Counted from the stretch's first letter, positions 50,160 through 60,029 are shown. The stretch is 64,000 nucleotides of DNA from Rhizobium sp. CF080 (GCF_000282095.2 NZ_AKKC02000004.1:1240001-1304000), one strand, 5' to 3'. Translations and numbers: made by a program. Notes: generated from the sequence alone by a model not told the origin.

Positions 50160-51820
50160 CAGTGAACACCCCCGGCCCTCTGGAACGTGCCTCGCGGCTT
50201 TGGCGCATTGAGGAACCTGAAGCGCAGAGCACGGACGGACCACTGGCTTTGTTTCGCCTGGTGGGCAGACTTGCCTGGCGTCACAAGACAAGGCTGGTCG
50301 CTTGCGTGGCCGCCGGCGCAATCAGTGCCTGGTTCTATGCCCAATCAGTTCCGTTCGCCTATAGTGCCAGCGCTACGCTATTGCTGGAACCTCGGCAAAC
50401 GGTATTCACCGGTCACGAGGGGGCTCCGTCAAATCTTGATCTGAACAGCGCAGACAGCCAATTGCAAATCATACGCTCGGAACGGCTCCTTTCGGCAGTC
50501 TTCAAAAGCCTCGACCTTCAAAACGAGCCGGAACTTGGCCCCGAGCCGTCGACCGCAAGCAACACTCCTTTATCCACGAATTTGGATCCATTACCGGTCG
50601 CGGCTGACAAGAGTTCGAAGACACCGAGCAAGACATCGAGGGCGCTTGCGGAAACGGGGGTTGGTGTCCCATCCTATGAGAAAGTCACCGAATATCGAGC
50701 TGCCTTTGCCAATTTCGTGCAACGGCTCCGTGCTCGCCGTGTTGGCCAATCGTACGTGGTCGAGATCGAATACACCTCATCGAACCCGTTCCTTGCGGCG
50801 CGGGTCGCCAATGCTATTGCATCCGGGTACCTCCTTCAGTCGGTGGCCTTCAAAGAGGAGTTGGCACGAGCAGGGGCGGAAACTCTTCAGGGCCGCTTGG
50901 ACTCGCTGGCTGCTCAAGTGAGTGCCGCCAAGGACGCGATGGAGGATGGGAGGTTGCCAAGTGTCGCGACACCCGACGCGGATGCCCGCGTTGTCGGCGC
51001 AGCATTGCCACCACTTAGCCCCTCCAGTCCACGCTCCATGCTCATCACCGCCCTTGGCGCAGTCATCGGTCTTTTGTGTGGGATGGCTAGCATTGCACTT
51101 GCTGCTGCATTCGATCGCCGCATCCGTGATCCCGACGATTTAAAGGGCGAAACGACAATCCCGTTCTTCGTTGTGGTTCCTGACATAGGAAGACGGATCG
51201 TCAGCGCCTGGAGGGAGCAGCAAGCTAACAAGAAATATCTTGCTGCAATCCGAGATCTCCGCACCTCAATCGACCTTGCCTGCGCCCCTCAGCGCGGTGA
51301 GCGCAATATCGTCATTGCGCTGGTTGCTCCGACCAATGGCGTAGGCGTCTCAACCCTTTGCCTTAGCCTTGCACAATTGCTCGAACGTGGTGGCCGCCAT
51401 GTGACACTGTTTCAAACCAACGCCGATGAGAGCGAAGAGCTCTATTGGCCAGCGATGTCGCTTATGGATGCCGCACTCACTGGTGAGAATTTCGACCTCC
51501 TGCCGTCTCACCATGTCGATGGCGTCTCTGTGTTTCCAATTCACTCCAAGGATCCGCAGGCAAACCTCTATGGTGACCTTCGTCATCCGCGGGTTCTGCG
51601 GCTTCTCGACGCCGCACGAGCAAAGGGCGATGTGGTTCTTGATTTGCCGGCTCTGAGTGTTTCAATGGATGCCTTGGCCCTAGCGGTTCACGCCGATGCG
51701 GCCCTGCTCGTGGTCCGTGCCGGTCAAACGAGGGTGGAGGAAGTTGCCAACGCCGAAGTCCGATTGCGGCGAGCAGGCGCCAACGTCATCGGTGCTATCC
51801 TCAACAAGGCGAGGGCATGA
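50156..51820 (+). CDS. Wzz/ExoP-like chain-length protein with inactive tyrosine-kinase domain
   Basis: A 554-residue polysaccharide co-polymerase. Membrane helices about residues 46-62 and 294-319 bracket a periplasmic region with a helical part about 180-265; the cytoplasmic C-terminal domain follows the BY-kinase fold (about 360-554: NIVIALVAPTNGVGVSTLC, VVLDLPALSVSMDALAL, LLVVRAGQTRVEEV). In the P-loop the invariant Lys is Val398 (GVGVST), and there is no C-terminal Tyr cluster, so kinase activity is unlikely. It probably still sets chain length with the Wzy-like polymerase. The start overlaps the fusion glycosyltransferase gene by 4 bp. Confidence 0.9.
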   Translation: MTVNTPGPLERASRLWRIEEPEAQSTDGPLALFRLVGRLAWRHKTRLVACVAAGAISAWFYAQSVPFAYSASATLLLEPRQTVFTGHEGAPSNLDLNSADSQLQIIRSERLLSAVFKSLDLQNEPELGPEPSTASNTPLSTNLDPLPVAADKSSKTPSKTSRALAETGVGVPSYEKVTEYRAAFANFVQRLRARRVGQSYVVEIEYTSSNPFLAARVANAIASGYLLQSVAFKEELARAGAETLQGRLDSLAAQVSAAKDAMEDGRLPSVATPDADARVVGAALPPLSPSSPRSMLITALGAVIGLLCGMASIALAAAFDRRIRDPDDLKGETTIPFFVVVPDIGRRIVSAWREQQANKKYLAAIRDLRTSIDLACAPQRGERNIVIALVAPTNGVGVSTLCLSLAQLLERGGRHVTLFQTNADESEELYWPAMSLMDAALTGENFDLLPSHHVDGVSVFPIHSKDPQANLYGDLRHPRVLRLLDAARAKGDVVLDLPALSVSMDALALAVHADAALLVVRAGQTRVEEVANAEVRLRRAGANVIGAILNKARA

Positions 51821-51923
51821 CGGATACGCAAGGCGATCTTTGGCTCTGAGAGTAAACTGGCCGTCTTTTTGGTGAGCGAAACCTTGCTCAGAGACCGACA
51901 GATTGCAGGTTCGGGCTTCACGT

Positions 51924-53900
51924 TTACGGCGATCGATGAAGGCGAGCCGATACTCCTCGCACGACATGCGCCAGTTCGATCGCACTTAGCAAAATCGGCT
52001 TCGATCGTGGGAAATCACGTGCGATCGCGCCCTCCCGCCATAGATGAGACCTAATTCTGGCGAGCTTCTGCCGAGGGCCGACTTGCTTGGAAGACGGGAC
52101 CGCGTGCACAAATCCGGCACGTCCAAAATCCACGGATCGTGGTCCTATGCCGAGCGCGACCAAATCTCCGTCCGCTGGATTGGTAATCGCCTGCTTCAGT
52201 CGCACCCAGGCGGGGCCGGCCTCGAGCAAGATATCCTCCCCGGCCACTAGGCTATCGAGATATTCCAGTGCGCCGGAGAGAAGTGGATTGCCAACGGCCG
52301 CGTCCAGTTTCCCGTAGGTGATGTCGCCGGAATTTGCGATCACTTTGCCGGTTTCATCCACGTCAAAGTAGCGCACGGAAGCAATCGAGGGTTCGAAAAG
52401 GCTTTCAATGATCTGCCAATAACGTAACACCACAGTTCTCAGCTTGAGCGGATTATAAAACCTATCTTCGACTACAAGTCCCGCGACGTCCGGGAAGTGA
52501 TCTTCGTTCAGCCCCTTGTAGTTACAACGGGCGAACTGAACGGTTTTGAAGTTCCACTCCGGGAGCCCGGCAGCCAACAGTTTCTGGGTGCTGCCATAAA
52601 GACCTGTGTCGCAGAGGAGGATCAAATCTTGATTGTCTCCAGTGACCTGCCGGAGGTGCATCTCGAACAAAGCGTTTTGGGCGCTGATATCGTTGCGCAA
52701 ACACTTCGCAGATTCATCTTCCAGCATTTCGAAAAAACGGTCTGCGTGAAAAAGCTCCTGCCACGCCGCCGGCAAATTGTATTCGCTCCCGCCGAGCGCA
52801 TTGGCGACCATTGCGAAACTGCTTCCGTTGAACTCGCGGCTCAGTTCATCGAGTACGTCCGGGCTGCGCGCCACGACGGCAGCGCGTGCCGCGACAAGCC
52901 GCGAAACCAGCAAATTCTCCCGCCGAAGCGGCAGCGGTAGGCCTAGGGCACGCTGAAACCGTTCGAAGGCCTCCCGGATGCCAATGCCGCCGCGAGCGCA
53001 AAACAGCATTGTCGCATCGCTGTTGCTATCGGCTACCTGGTGGGAGAAAAGCCAGAGGAATAGACAGAATTCCGCAAGAATCGGCCCGAACACGGCTCTT
53101 CCGAATGAAATGGGATCATCCGTCTCAGAGCACGGCGTCGGGGGTCGCCTGTGATGCCTTATCCTTCGCAGACTTTCCGCAATTGCCCCATCCGTCTTGG
53201 AGAGAAGACGTTTGATCGAAGCTTTGGGAACATGGATCGTGTTTAGCCCGAGGCTTTCCGGCATAAGACAGTCTGCGAGGTAATCATCGCCGATATGCAG
53301 CACGCGGGAGGCAGGAACCCCGTGAAGGTCCAGCGTGAATGAGAATAGGTCTCCCTGCCGCTTGCTCAGTCCGATATCGGCGCTGGAGTAGACCCCATCA
53401 AGAAGCCCCGGGCCGTGAAAGTGGTTGATCAGATCGGTCAGTTGCTCGCCAGGCAGACCTGTATCGCTCAGCGCAATGATCCGAACTCCCGCCGTCCGTT
53501 GATGCCTAAGTACCATCGCCAATTCGCCATTTGCGTAGAGGGCGCGCTTTTCGACGGCCAATTCAATGGCCAACCGCCTTTCGACCAGTGATTGAGACAA
53601 TCCGAGAATGTGGAGCTGACGGCTGATGACATCCACCAGCCGGACCTCCCCACGTTGTTCTATAAAGTTCAAAGCCCGGTAAGATAACTCCTCGGCAAGC
53701 AGTCTTGCACGGATCAATGCACCAACGGCAACGGACCGATCCTGCGTCTTCAAAAAACGAGCGAATTGTTCTTCGCCAATCACGAGCCGCGACCGCTGCG
53801 ACTTAAATTTGCGGAGCAGTAGGGTGTCGAAAACGTCGGTCGTGATCAGGTCGATATGATCTATCGAACCCCTGAGATCTCTGAGGCTCCAGCGCCGCAT
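51924..53900 (-). CDS. HAD-superfamily hydrolase with large C-terminal domain (COG5610-type)
   Basis: A 658-residue cytoplasmic protein. The HAD domain (about residues 15-235) has motif I TDVFDTLLLR (Asp22, Asp25), motif II IALSDTG, the Lys of motif III in GLSKRQGD and motif IV HIGDDYLADC, so phosphatase-type chemistry is possible. The C-terminal half (about 265-600) begins SFGRAVFGPILAEFCLFLWLF and contains LFCARGGIGIREAFERF, as in predicted HAD proteins found in capsule and O-antigen loci. Function in those loci is not established. It is convergent with the Wzz-like gene, 103 bp apart. Confidence 0.8.
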   Translation of the reverse strand: MRRWSLRDLRGSIDHIDLITTDVFDTLLLRKFKSQRSRLVIGEEQFARFLKTQDRSVAVGALIRARLLAEELSYRALNFIEQRGEVRLVDVISRQLHILGLSQSLVERRLAIELAVEKRALYANGELAMVLRHQRTAGVRIIALSDTGLPGEQLTDLINHFHGPGLLDGVYSSADIGLSKRQGDLFSFTLDLHGVPASRVLHIGDDYLADCLMPESLGLNTIHVPKASIKRLLSKTDGAIAESLRRIRHHRRPPTPCSETDDPISFGRAVFGPILAEFCLFLWLFSHQVADSNSDATMLFCARGGIGIREAFERFQRALGLPLPLRRENLLVSRLVAARAAVVARSPDVLDELSREFNGSSFAMVANALGGSEYNLPAAWQELFHADRFFEMLEDESAKCLRNDISAQNALFEMHLRQVTGDNQDLILLCDTGLYGSTQKLLAAGLPEWNFKTVQFARCNYKGLNEDHFPDVAGLVVEDRFYNPLKLRTVVLRYWQIIESLFEPSIASVRYFDVDETGKVIANSGDITYGKLDAAVGNPLLSGALEYLDSLVAGEDILLEAGPAWVRLKQAITNPADGDLVALGIGPRSVDFGRAGFVHAVPSSKQVGPRQKLARIRSHLWREGAIARDFPRSKPILLSAIELAHVVRGVSARLHRSP

Positions 53901-54038
53901 TAAGCCCTCCCCCGATCGAAGGCTTCGTTGCCCTCTCCACAGTCGCAGAGTTCATTGGGCAGCCCGAAGCAAATATTCTCCGGCCTTCCGCTGCTCGCAA
54001 CGTGCAGATGGCAGAGATGCTTCGGGATACATAGTTTC

Positions 54039-54872
54039 CTATGTGGCAGGGGCAATGATTTCGCACGGTAACTGTGATCTGAGTTGGCTAGAAACATACC
54101 ATCCGTCCCACTGGGAAAATTGGGGGAAAACGCGAACATAGCCGTGTTTCTCCAACAATGCCGCGATCTCTTTCTCGGTCGCGGGGTTCTGTTCAACCGA
54201 GATGAGCTTAAAGCTGCGTTTGTCAAAATCGAAACCAGAGAGAATATCGAACTCATTGCCTTCGGTGTCGATGGAGATGTAGTCGATCTCTCCCGGCGCG
54301 CCATAATCGTCGAGCATGTCATTCAAGGAAACGGTCTCGACGATGATCGGATCACCTGTCCTGCGAATGCTTGCAAAGTGATCACCCGCCGCAAAGCTGG
54401 CAATGCCGCTCAGTTCTGGATCGATGCCATTGGTCGTCAGGAAAGTAACCTGCTCGCCGGATTTGGAGGAGACACATCGATGTTCGATCGCGGCCGTTCG
54501 GTTGGACGACAACTCGACGTGCCAAACTGGGTTGGGCTCGGCGAGGATGCCCCGCCAGCCAAATTTCTTCTCAAGAAGCCAGGTATTGCTGTTCGTAATC
54601 CCGTCAGTGGATCCGAATTCCACAAAGTACCCGTCCCGCTTCTCGCCAAGCTCATAACAAACCCAAAGATCCTGGAGGATTTGCGCTCTCGAGGCGCGAC
54701 GCCGCCCGACACAATATGCCAGGAAGTGGAGGTCTTCATTCACCAGTAAGCTTGCGACTTCCGGCCTATTCAGCCGAACGGCATTGAAGATTATCCGTTG
54801 AAGAGAGGGTTTGCCCAACAGTGACCCGGCATTTTTTGCCGCATTTGACAGAACGAGGTTCTTTATGCCCAT
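54039..54872 (-). CDS. FkbM-family methyltransferase
   Basis: A 277-residue SAM-dependent methyltransferase, second FkbM protein of the locus. Motif I is DGYFVEFGSTDGITNSNTW (about residues 79-97), where the usual FDVGAN is EFGSTDG, followed by GWRGILAEPNPVW and the FkbM signature IDYISIDTEGNEFDILSGF. The ATG at 54872 has GGAGAGA upstream; a longer frame to 54947 is weaker. Likely methylates a sugar hydroxyl of the polymer, at a different position from the protein at 39799-40629. Confidence 0.88.
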   Translation of the reverse strand: MGIKNLVLSNAAKNAGSLLGKPSLQRIIFNAVRLNRPEVASLLVNEDLHFLAYCVGRRRASRAQILQDLWVCYELGEKRDGYFVEFGSTDGITNSNTWLLEKKFGWRGILAEPNPVWHVELSSNRTAAIEHRCVSSKSGEQVTFLTTNGIDPELSGIASFAAGDHFASIRRTGDPIIVETVSLNDMLDDYGAPGEIDYISIDTEGNEFDILSGFDFDKRSFKLISVEQNPATEKEIAALLEKHGYVRVFPQFSQWDGWYVSSQLRSQLPCEIIAPAT

Positions 54873-55377
54873 GCCGTCTCTCCAGCTTCTATGCACTACA
54901 GGGGACTGCTGTTGCCCCGCTAACGTCTGTGAACGCAAAAGGCTCACCTTCTGGCAAACGCGTCGGTTAGAGGGATGATGTCCCTCGCTGAGATAGGACC
55001 CATCTGGACTTCAATAGTTGCCAGCGTGATCCGGCGGCACGCCCAGAGTTCCGGCAAGTTCACCGGTACTGGTCATCCACGTCGCGCGAGGCAGTGGCTC
55101 TGCTAAGTGAACCGCCAAATGAGCAAAGCAACGTTCCGAAGAAAAGGCAAGACACCAAAAGGAGATATTATTCGGGGCAAAGTGGTATCGCATGCTGTTC
55201 AAGAAGGTTTCTGGGCGACGGCCTACCTTGTTTCGTTTGCAGCCGGGTCTAGCTCCATCAGATATGCCTTGCCTTCCATGTCAAACTCCTAATAAATATA
55301 GCTGCTGCTTCATGGAACATCCAGCAAAGGCGAGTCAGCCGCACGTTTGTCAACGAGGGCAACGAAGGTGTCGGGGC
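54873..55377. other. Divergent intergenic region without a recognised gene
   Basis: About 505 bp between the FkbM gene (minus) and the Wzy-like gene (plus), more AT-rich than the genes around it. It should contain both promoters. Frames of about 60 codons on each strand (55011-55202 and 55107-55292) show no recognisable features. I see no clear palindrome or terminator. Confidence 0.5.
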
Positions 55378-56784
55378 ATGAGCTTAGAGCCGATTGGGAT
55401 TTTTACCCTCGCGCTGGGCGTTTTGTGTCTTCTGCTGGGCAGTAGCTCAACTGTCATCGTATTTGTGACCCTTACGGTATTCGGAGCCGCGGCCGCGATC
55501 CTGGCAGGCTCAGCCAGTATTCAGCCTGCCCATCTCTTCCTTGGTTTCCTCGCTTTTTCGACGTTGTCGTTTCAGAGAGATTTCGCTGTCGCGCTGGCGG
55601 AGTTTAAGTTTCCAAAGCCAGCATTTTGGTTGACGTGTTTGCTTTTCTACGGGGCTGCTGCCGGCTTTTTTGCACCACGGCTGTTCGCCGGCGCAACGAA
55701 TATTATCCCGCTCGGCACGTCCGACTATCCCTCTACGGGTGGAGCGGTACCTTTGGGGCCGGTTTCCAGCAATTTCACTCAGGCCGTTTACCTTGCCGCT
55801 GATCTCCTGACCTTCGTGCTGATGGCCTGCATCGGCTCGACGGAACGCGGATTTCGCGCAATTGCGATTGGTGTGGCCGGTTTCTCGGTGGCCAATGCTG
55901 CATTCGCCATACTTGATCTCGCCACCTATGGGACCAGTATGCAAAGCCTCTTTGGGTATATTCGCAATGCTCAGTATGTGTTTCACGATGAGGACGTCGT
56001 TGCCGGAGTGAAGCGCGTCGTCGGATCCTGGCCCGAGGCTTCCGCCTTCGCTGGCATGTCGCTGGCGTCCATTGGTTTTACCGGCACCATGTGGTTATGC
56101 GGCCGCAATTCACGCCTGAACGGGTCTCTCTTCCTGATTTCTGTGTTCCTCGTCGTGCGGTCAACATCCTCAACCGGGCTCTTCGCCCTCCCCTTGTGCT
56201 GCGTTCTTCTTTTTTTGACTGCGGCGGGGCGCGGTATCGGTTCAACTGCCAGCACATGGCGAAGCACAACCACGGTCGTATTTGTTCCACCTCTCCTCGT
56301 AACCGTCGCGCTCGTTTTAGCCCTGGACAACGATCTCTATCGAAAGATCTATGATTACGTTGATCTTTTGCTACTGAGCAAATCCACATCCTCGTCAGCC
56401 ATGGTGCGCGGATCCTGGAACTTATATGCGTATCAGAACTTCATCGATTCCTTCGGACTGGGGGTTGGGCTGGGGACGTCGCGAACTTCCAGCTTCATCT
56501 TTGCACTTCTGTCGAATGTCGGTGTCCCGGGGACGATCTTTTTTTTCCTGTTCGTGCTTTCTGTTCTCCTCCGCCAACGAAGCCTGCCCCGGAGCGGGAC
56601 TTCGGATATCCAGCTCTCGGCTCGAAATGGATGTATTTGCATTATGATAGGAGCCCTGGTTGCCGGCCCGACCGTCGACCTTGGATTGCTATTCTTTATA
56701 CTGGCGGGTCTGGCATGGGCGCGTCCGGCAACCGCGAGAGTCACGGTGCCACAACAGCAGCTTTTTCTGAGGCAGATTTCCTAG
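55378..56784 (+). CDS. Wzy/O-antigen-ligase-like polysaccharide polymerase
   Basis: A 468-residue inner-membrane protein with about ten to twelve helices (for example IGIFTLALGVLCLLLGSSS, ATVIVFVTLTVFGAAAAIL-like region, LLVTVALVLALDNDLY) and a large loop, the O-antigen ligase/polymerase layout. The typical late segment before the last helices reads RGSWNLYAYQNFIDSFGLGVGLGTSRTSS, matching the family's G-x-G-x-G-T-S region that follows the catalytic loop. It would polymerise repeat units in the periplasm. Start placed at ATG 55378, where the first helix begins; the frame is open further upstream to 55192. Confidence 0.82.
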   Translation: MSLEPIGIFTLALGVLCLLLGSSSTVIVFVTLTVFGAAAAILAGSASIQPAHLFLGFLAFSTLSFQRDFAVALAEFKFPKPAFWLTCLLFYGAAAGFFAPRLFAGATNIIPLGTSDYPSTGGAVPLGPVSSNFTQAVYLAADLLTFVLMACIGSTERGFRAIAIGVAGFSVANAAFAILDLATYGTSMQSLFGYIRNAQYVFHDEDVVAGVKRVVGSWPEASAFAGMSLASIGFTGTMWLCGRNSRLNGSLFLISVFLVVRSTSSTGLFALPLCCVLLFLTAAGRGIGSTASTWRSTTTVVFVPPLLVTVALVLALDNDLYRKIYDYVDLLLLSKSTSSSAMVRGSWNLYAYQNFIDSFGLGVGLGTSRTSSFIFALLSNVGVPGTIFFFLFVLSVLLRQRSLPRSGTSDIQLSARNGCICIMIGALVAGPTVDLGLLFFILAGLAWARPATARVTVPQQQLFLRQIS

Positions 56785-56970
56785 CTTCATTCGCTCTGCG
56801 AGACGAATGAGATCGCTCGCGCAGCGTTGTCAAACAACGGAACAGCCTCTCGTGGATATTGCAGTGCACCTTCAAAGCTTGTCAGATCGACGATCCAGTG
56901 ATAGAATTCCGTTTGTATTGCACAGTATATCCTCCCAAGTCGCATTATCCTCCCGGCGGTAGAAACCGAG

Positions 56971-58107
56971 ATGATGGATGCTGCACGAATAGCATCAAGA
57001 CCGATGTCAATGGGGCAAGTTATGAAGAGCGGCGTGCATCAATCTTCCCCATCTTCTGGGATTTCTCGGGAAATCGGAACGTCGGCAACGCAAGTTGAGT
57101 CAAGCTCCGTCCGACCCAAGCTTGCGGTTGTTATTACCTGCTTTAATTACGCCCAGTATGTGGGCCTCGCAATCCAGAGCGTTCAATCACAGGGCCGTAG
57201 TGACTGCGAGATAGTCGTTGTGGATGATGGATCCACAGACGGTTCCTGGGATGTGATTGAGAGTTTTGGCGTCAAAGCGTTTCGGATCGAGAATGGTGGC
57301 CAGAGGGGCGCGTGCTACTTCGGTTTCAAACAAACGTCTGCGCCGTTTATCCTATTTCTTGATGCTGACGACGAACTCCTTCCCGGCTCTCTCGATGTGA
57401 TCGTCAACAAGCTGGATAGCGGCGTGGCTAAGCTTCAATTTCCGCTGCGGCGCGTCAATCGCGACGGAGAAGCTATCAGCGGCCCCATTCCGGCACTCAA
57501 GGACGATCGCGGTCGTGCCCTCGCTAGGCGCGTGTTGAAAACCGGTGTCTATCCTTCACCCCCAACGTCAGGCAACGTCTTCAGACGTGACGTCTGTGAG
57601 CTGCTCGAGAGTGCTGAATACGACAACGCCGTCGATGGCGTCATCCTTTTCGCGGCTCCATTTATGGGCGATATCGTCAGCGTCGGGCAGGAGCTTGGGC
57701 TGTATCGAGTCCACGACCGAAATAAGTCGGGGGTAGGCAATCTTCTAAATCCGCTGTCTTTCCATGGGGATCTCCAGCGGTTTCTGGATAGAATGCAGCA
57801 TTTGCGACAGGTCCTGGATGAACATGGACTTGCCGTCGACCTAGTCGCTGCGGAGCGCACCTATTATTTCCTTGAGCGCAGTCTATATCTGGCAATCGCA
57901 TCAGACGAGACAATATCTGCGTCAGATCTCCTGCGATTGGTGATGACGCTGTGGTCCGATGAGCATCCGATCCGAGCCAAACTGAGTTTGACTACGTTTT
58001 TTGTGCTTGTCGGCCTGGTTTCGAAGGAGCGTGCGCGCCGCCTTCTCGCCTATAGGCTGGGCGCGGGCATCCGTTCGACCCCGGGGCTCGTTCGGGCTCT
58101 ATTGTGA
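56971..58107 (+). CDS. Glycosyltransferase, family 2 (GT-A)
   Basis: A 378-residue glycosyltransferase. GT2 domain about residues 50-250: KLAVVITCFNYAQYVGLAIQSV, then IVVVDDGSTDGSWDVIESF and the DxD site FILFLDADDELLPGSL, followed by a Y-R-V-H-D-type acceptor region (LGLYRVHDRNKSG). The C-terminal 100 residues are helical. The first ~48 residues are Ser/Thr-rich and not conserved in the family, so the true start may be later (ATG 57010 or 57022). Its stop lies 9 bp from the convergent flippase gene. Confidence 0.9.
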   Translation: MMDAARIASRPMSMGQVMKSGVHQSSPSSGISREIGTSATQVESSSVRPKLAVVITCFNYAQYVGLAIQSVQSQGRSDCEIVVVDDGSTDGSWDVIESFGVKAFRIENGGQRGACYFGFKQTSAPFILFLDADDELLPGSLDVIVNKLDSGVAKLQFPLRRVNRDGEAISGPIPALKDDRGRALARRVLKTGVYPSPPTSGNVFRRDVCELLESAEYDNAVDGVILFAAPFMGDIVSVGQELGLYRVHDRNKSGVGNLLNPLSFHGDLQRFLDRMQHLRQVLDEHGLAVDLVAAERTYYFLERSLYLAIASDETISASDLLRLVMTLWSDEHPIRAKLSLTTFFVLVGLVSKERARRLLAYRLGAGIRSTPGLVRALL

Positions 58108-58116
58108 TTCGCACGC

Positions 58117-59556
58117 TCAGTGCCGATCGACCAAATCCAACTTTCCAGGTCCGATATCAATTCGGACGCCGAGTGCAAAGAGAGAGACGCAGTAAGCAAC
58201 CGCGCCAACGAAAGCGACCGCCGCGAGCCTAAGGAAGGCGTGGATTTGCAATCCATCGAGCTCTGCCCGCAGCAATATGACCGCGACGGCCATAGCCCCC
58301 GCCGAAACGATTATCTTCCAGAGATTTTTAAGCTGTATTGTAATTCCTACAGCGAAGACCCGCCGCGCCTGCGCCACGTAGAGCCCAAACATCGCAAACG
58401 AGATGAAAATCCGCGCTACACAGGCTCCTAAAGCAGAAAAAAAGAAGAAGGCCGAAGAGACAAATAAAACTCGGATGGCAAGATCCAATAAATTATTCCG
58501 GAATATCTCTTTTGGCCTGCCAATCGATAGCAGTGCGGCGTAGAGAACCTGAAAATATGGAGCGGGAATTACCGATATCGCTAGCAGCCTCAGATAAATG
58601 GAAGCATCTTTCCACTGCGGCCCAAGCACGATGTCGGTAACCAGATCGGCCGTCAGCGAAATTCCCAAGCAAGCCGGGACGGAGATCAGCATCGCGAAAC
58701 GTGTTGCCCTCAACAAGGCGAATTTCATACGAGCATGGTCGGTGTTTATCTTGGAAAAGGCGGCCATGACCGGCTGCAAAGCCGGCCCGATAATACTCTG
58801 CGTGGGTATGACAGCCACATCATTTGCAACAGCGTAGCGGCCAAGCATTGCGTGACTGCCGAAAGCGCCGACGAGGAAGCGGTCATATTGCCAATTGAAT
58901 GCCGATATCAGTTGGGCGAAACTGTACCAACCAATAAAACTTGCGAAGTCTGATAAGCGCTCAAGGGATAACCGCGGTCGGTATGGGGCCAGAAAGTGAG
59001 ACGCTAAAGTTGCAGCCAATGCGTTCGTTACATAGCTTGCGACGATCGCCCAGTAAGAGCCTCCGGAATTCACAATGGTTACGGTGGCCACGAAGGCGCA
59101 GAGTTTGCTGGCCATCTCGATCAGGAATGTGGGTCGAAAATTCACATCGCGGATAAAATGAATTGTGGCAGGGCTTGCAAAGCCCTTCAAAGCCGGACCG
59201 AAGGCTAAGACTGCAATTGCCGGTACTAACGAAGTATCACCTCTAATCCATGAATATGGAAACATGGCCGCCAAAAGGAACGCCGTGACGGCAATGCTGC
59301 GCAATACGCCAAGTGTGAAAGCGGTGTCCAGATGGCTCCTGTCAACGGTTCCGAGGCGGATCAGCGCTTGAGTGGTTGGTATTTCGAGCACCGTATCAAC
59401 AACGACGACCAGCGCCATTGCAAGCGCAACCAACCCAAATTCGGCCGGCTGAAGAAGCCGCGCGAGGATGAGCAAAGTGAGGACGTCTATGCTGCGACCA
59501 ACGATCCTTGAAACGACGAGCCAACTGGCTCCTTTCACGGCTGCCCAAGCGAGCAT
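58117..59556 (-). CDS. Wzx-like polysaccharide flippase (MATE/MOP superfamily)
   Basis: A 479-residue inner-membrane protein with about twelve to fourteen helices. N-terminal signature of the polysaccharide biosynthesis family: GASWLVVSRIVGRSIDVLTLLILARLLQPAEFGL-type sequence (about residues 9-42), later WYSFAQLISAFNWQYDRFLVGAFG and FAMLISVPACLGISL. It would flip lipid-linked repeat units to the periplasm for the Wzy-like polymerase. Length is typical. Divergent from the flavoprotein gene, convergent with the GT2 gene. Confidence 0.92.
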   Translation of the reverse strand: MLAWAAVKGASWLVVSRIVGRSIDVLTLLILARLLQPAEFGLVALAMALVVVVDTVLEIPTTQALIRLGTVDRSHLDTAFTLGVLRSIAVTAFLLAAMFPYSWIRGDTSLVPAIAVLAFGPALKGFASPATIHFIRDVNFRPTFLIEMASKLCAFVATVTIVNSGGSYWAIVASYVTNALAATLASHFLAPYRPRLSLERLSDFASFIGWYSFAQLISAFNWQYDRFLVGAFGSHAMLGRYAVANDVAVIPTQSIIGPALQPVMAAFSKINTDHARMKFALLRATRFAMLISVPACLGISLTADLVTDIVLGPQWKDASIYLRLLAISVIPAPYFQVLYAALLSIGRPKEIFRNNLLDLAIRVLFVSSAFFFFSALGACVARIFISFAMFGLYVAQARRVFAVGITIQLKNLWKIIVSAGAMAVAVILLRAELDGLQIHAFLRLAAVAFVGAVAYCVSLFALGVRIDIGPGKLDLVDRH

Positions 59557-60029
59557 TAAGGCACCGCCCCCTTTGTTTTACCGGCAATGTTTCTCAGGTA
59601 TTGCTCTGATCGCTTGGCCATTTGACGGCAATGCGATCGACGGAAATGACGTTGCCGATCCAGCGAAGACAAGCAACAATATCAAAGGCTAGTCACGCGC
59701 CCAACCCGCGTCTTGCAGCTGGCCACCGGCACGGTTCAACGCAAATGTCTGATCCTTCCGTCATCCAGATGGAAACCGATCGGTGGCGTGTAGACTAAGC
59801 CTTCTTCTCGCTGCTTGTCGACTATGAAACCACAACATCAATCTGGATAGGGTGGCCCTACAGATAATGACGCTGCCTTTGCGGATTGAATTGAGACGCC
59901 TTCCTCCCTTTGAGGTAGTCTAAATAAAAACGGCCTATCTTATTGTTTAGAATCGGGAACAAACCTGGGATCGTCCGATTCTATCTACATCATCAAAATA
60001 GTGTTACCCTCGCTGCATCACCTGTCTTG
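59557..60029. other. Divergent intergenic region with repeat element
   Basis: About 470 bp between the flippase gene (minus) and the flavoprotein gene (plus). It contains the third CATCATCAAAA copy (59988-59998), part of a 15-base segment GATTCTATCTACATC (59977-59991) that also occurs at 43897-43911. Otherwise I see no gene or terminator. Confidence 0.5.
59988..59998 (+). repeat. CATCATCAAAA element, copy 3
   Basis: Third copy, on the plus strand, about 31 bp upstream of the flavoprotein start. Its left flank GATTCTATCTACATC is repeated exactly at 43897-43911 beside copy 1. Shared location and orientation suggest a regulatory site for EPS genes; unproven. Confidence 0.35.

Noticed and set aside
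51844..51894. CTCTGAG/CTCAGAG inverted repeat between the Wzz-like and HAD genes, considered as a bidirectional terminator
   Set aside because: Seven-bp arms with a loop of about 36 nt are unlikely to form an effective terminator.
55107..55292. 61-codon plus-strand frame before the Wzy-like gene
   Set aside because: No good ribosome site, no motif, and it overlaps another frame; left as intergenic.
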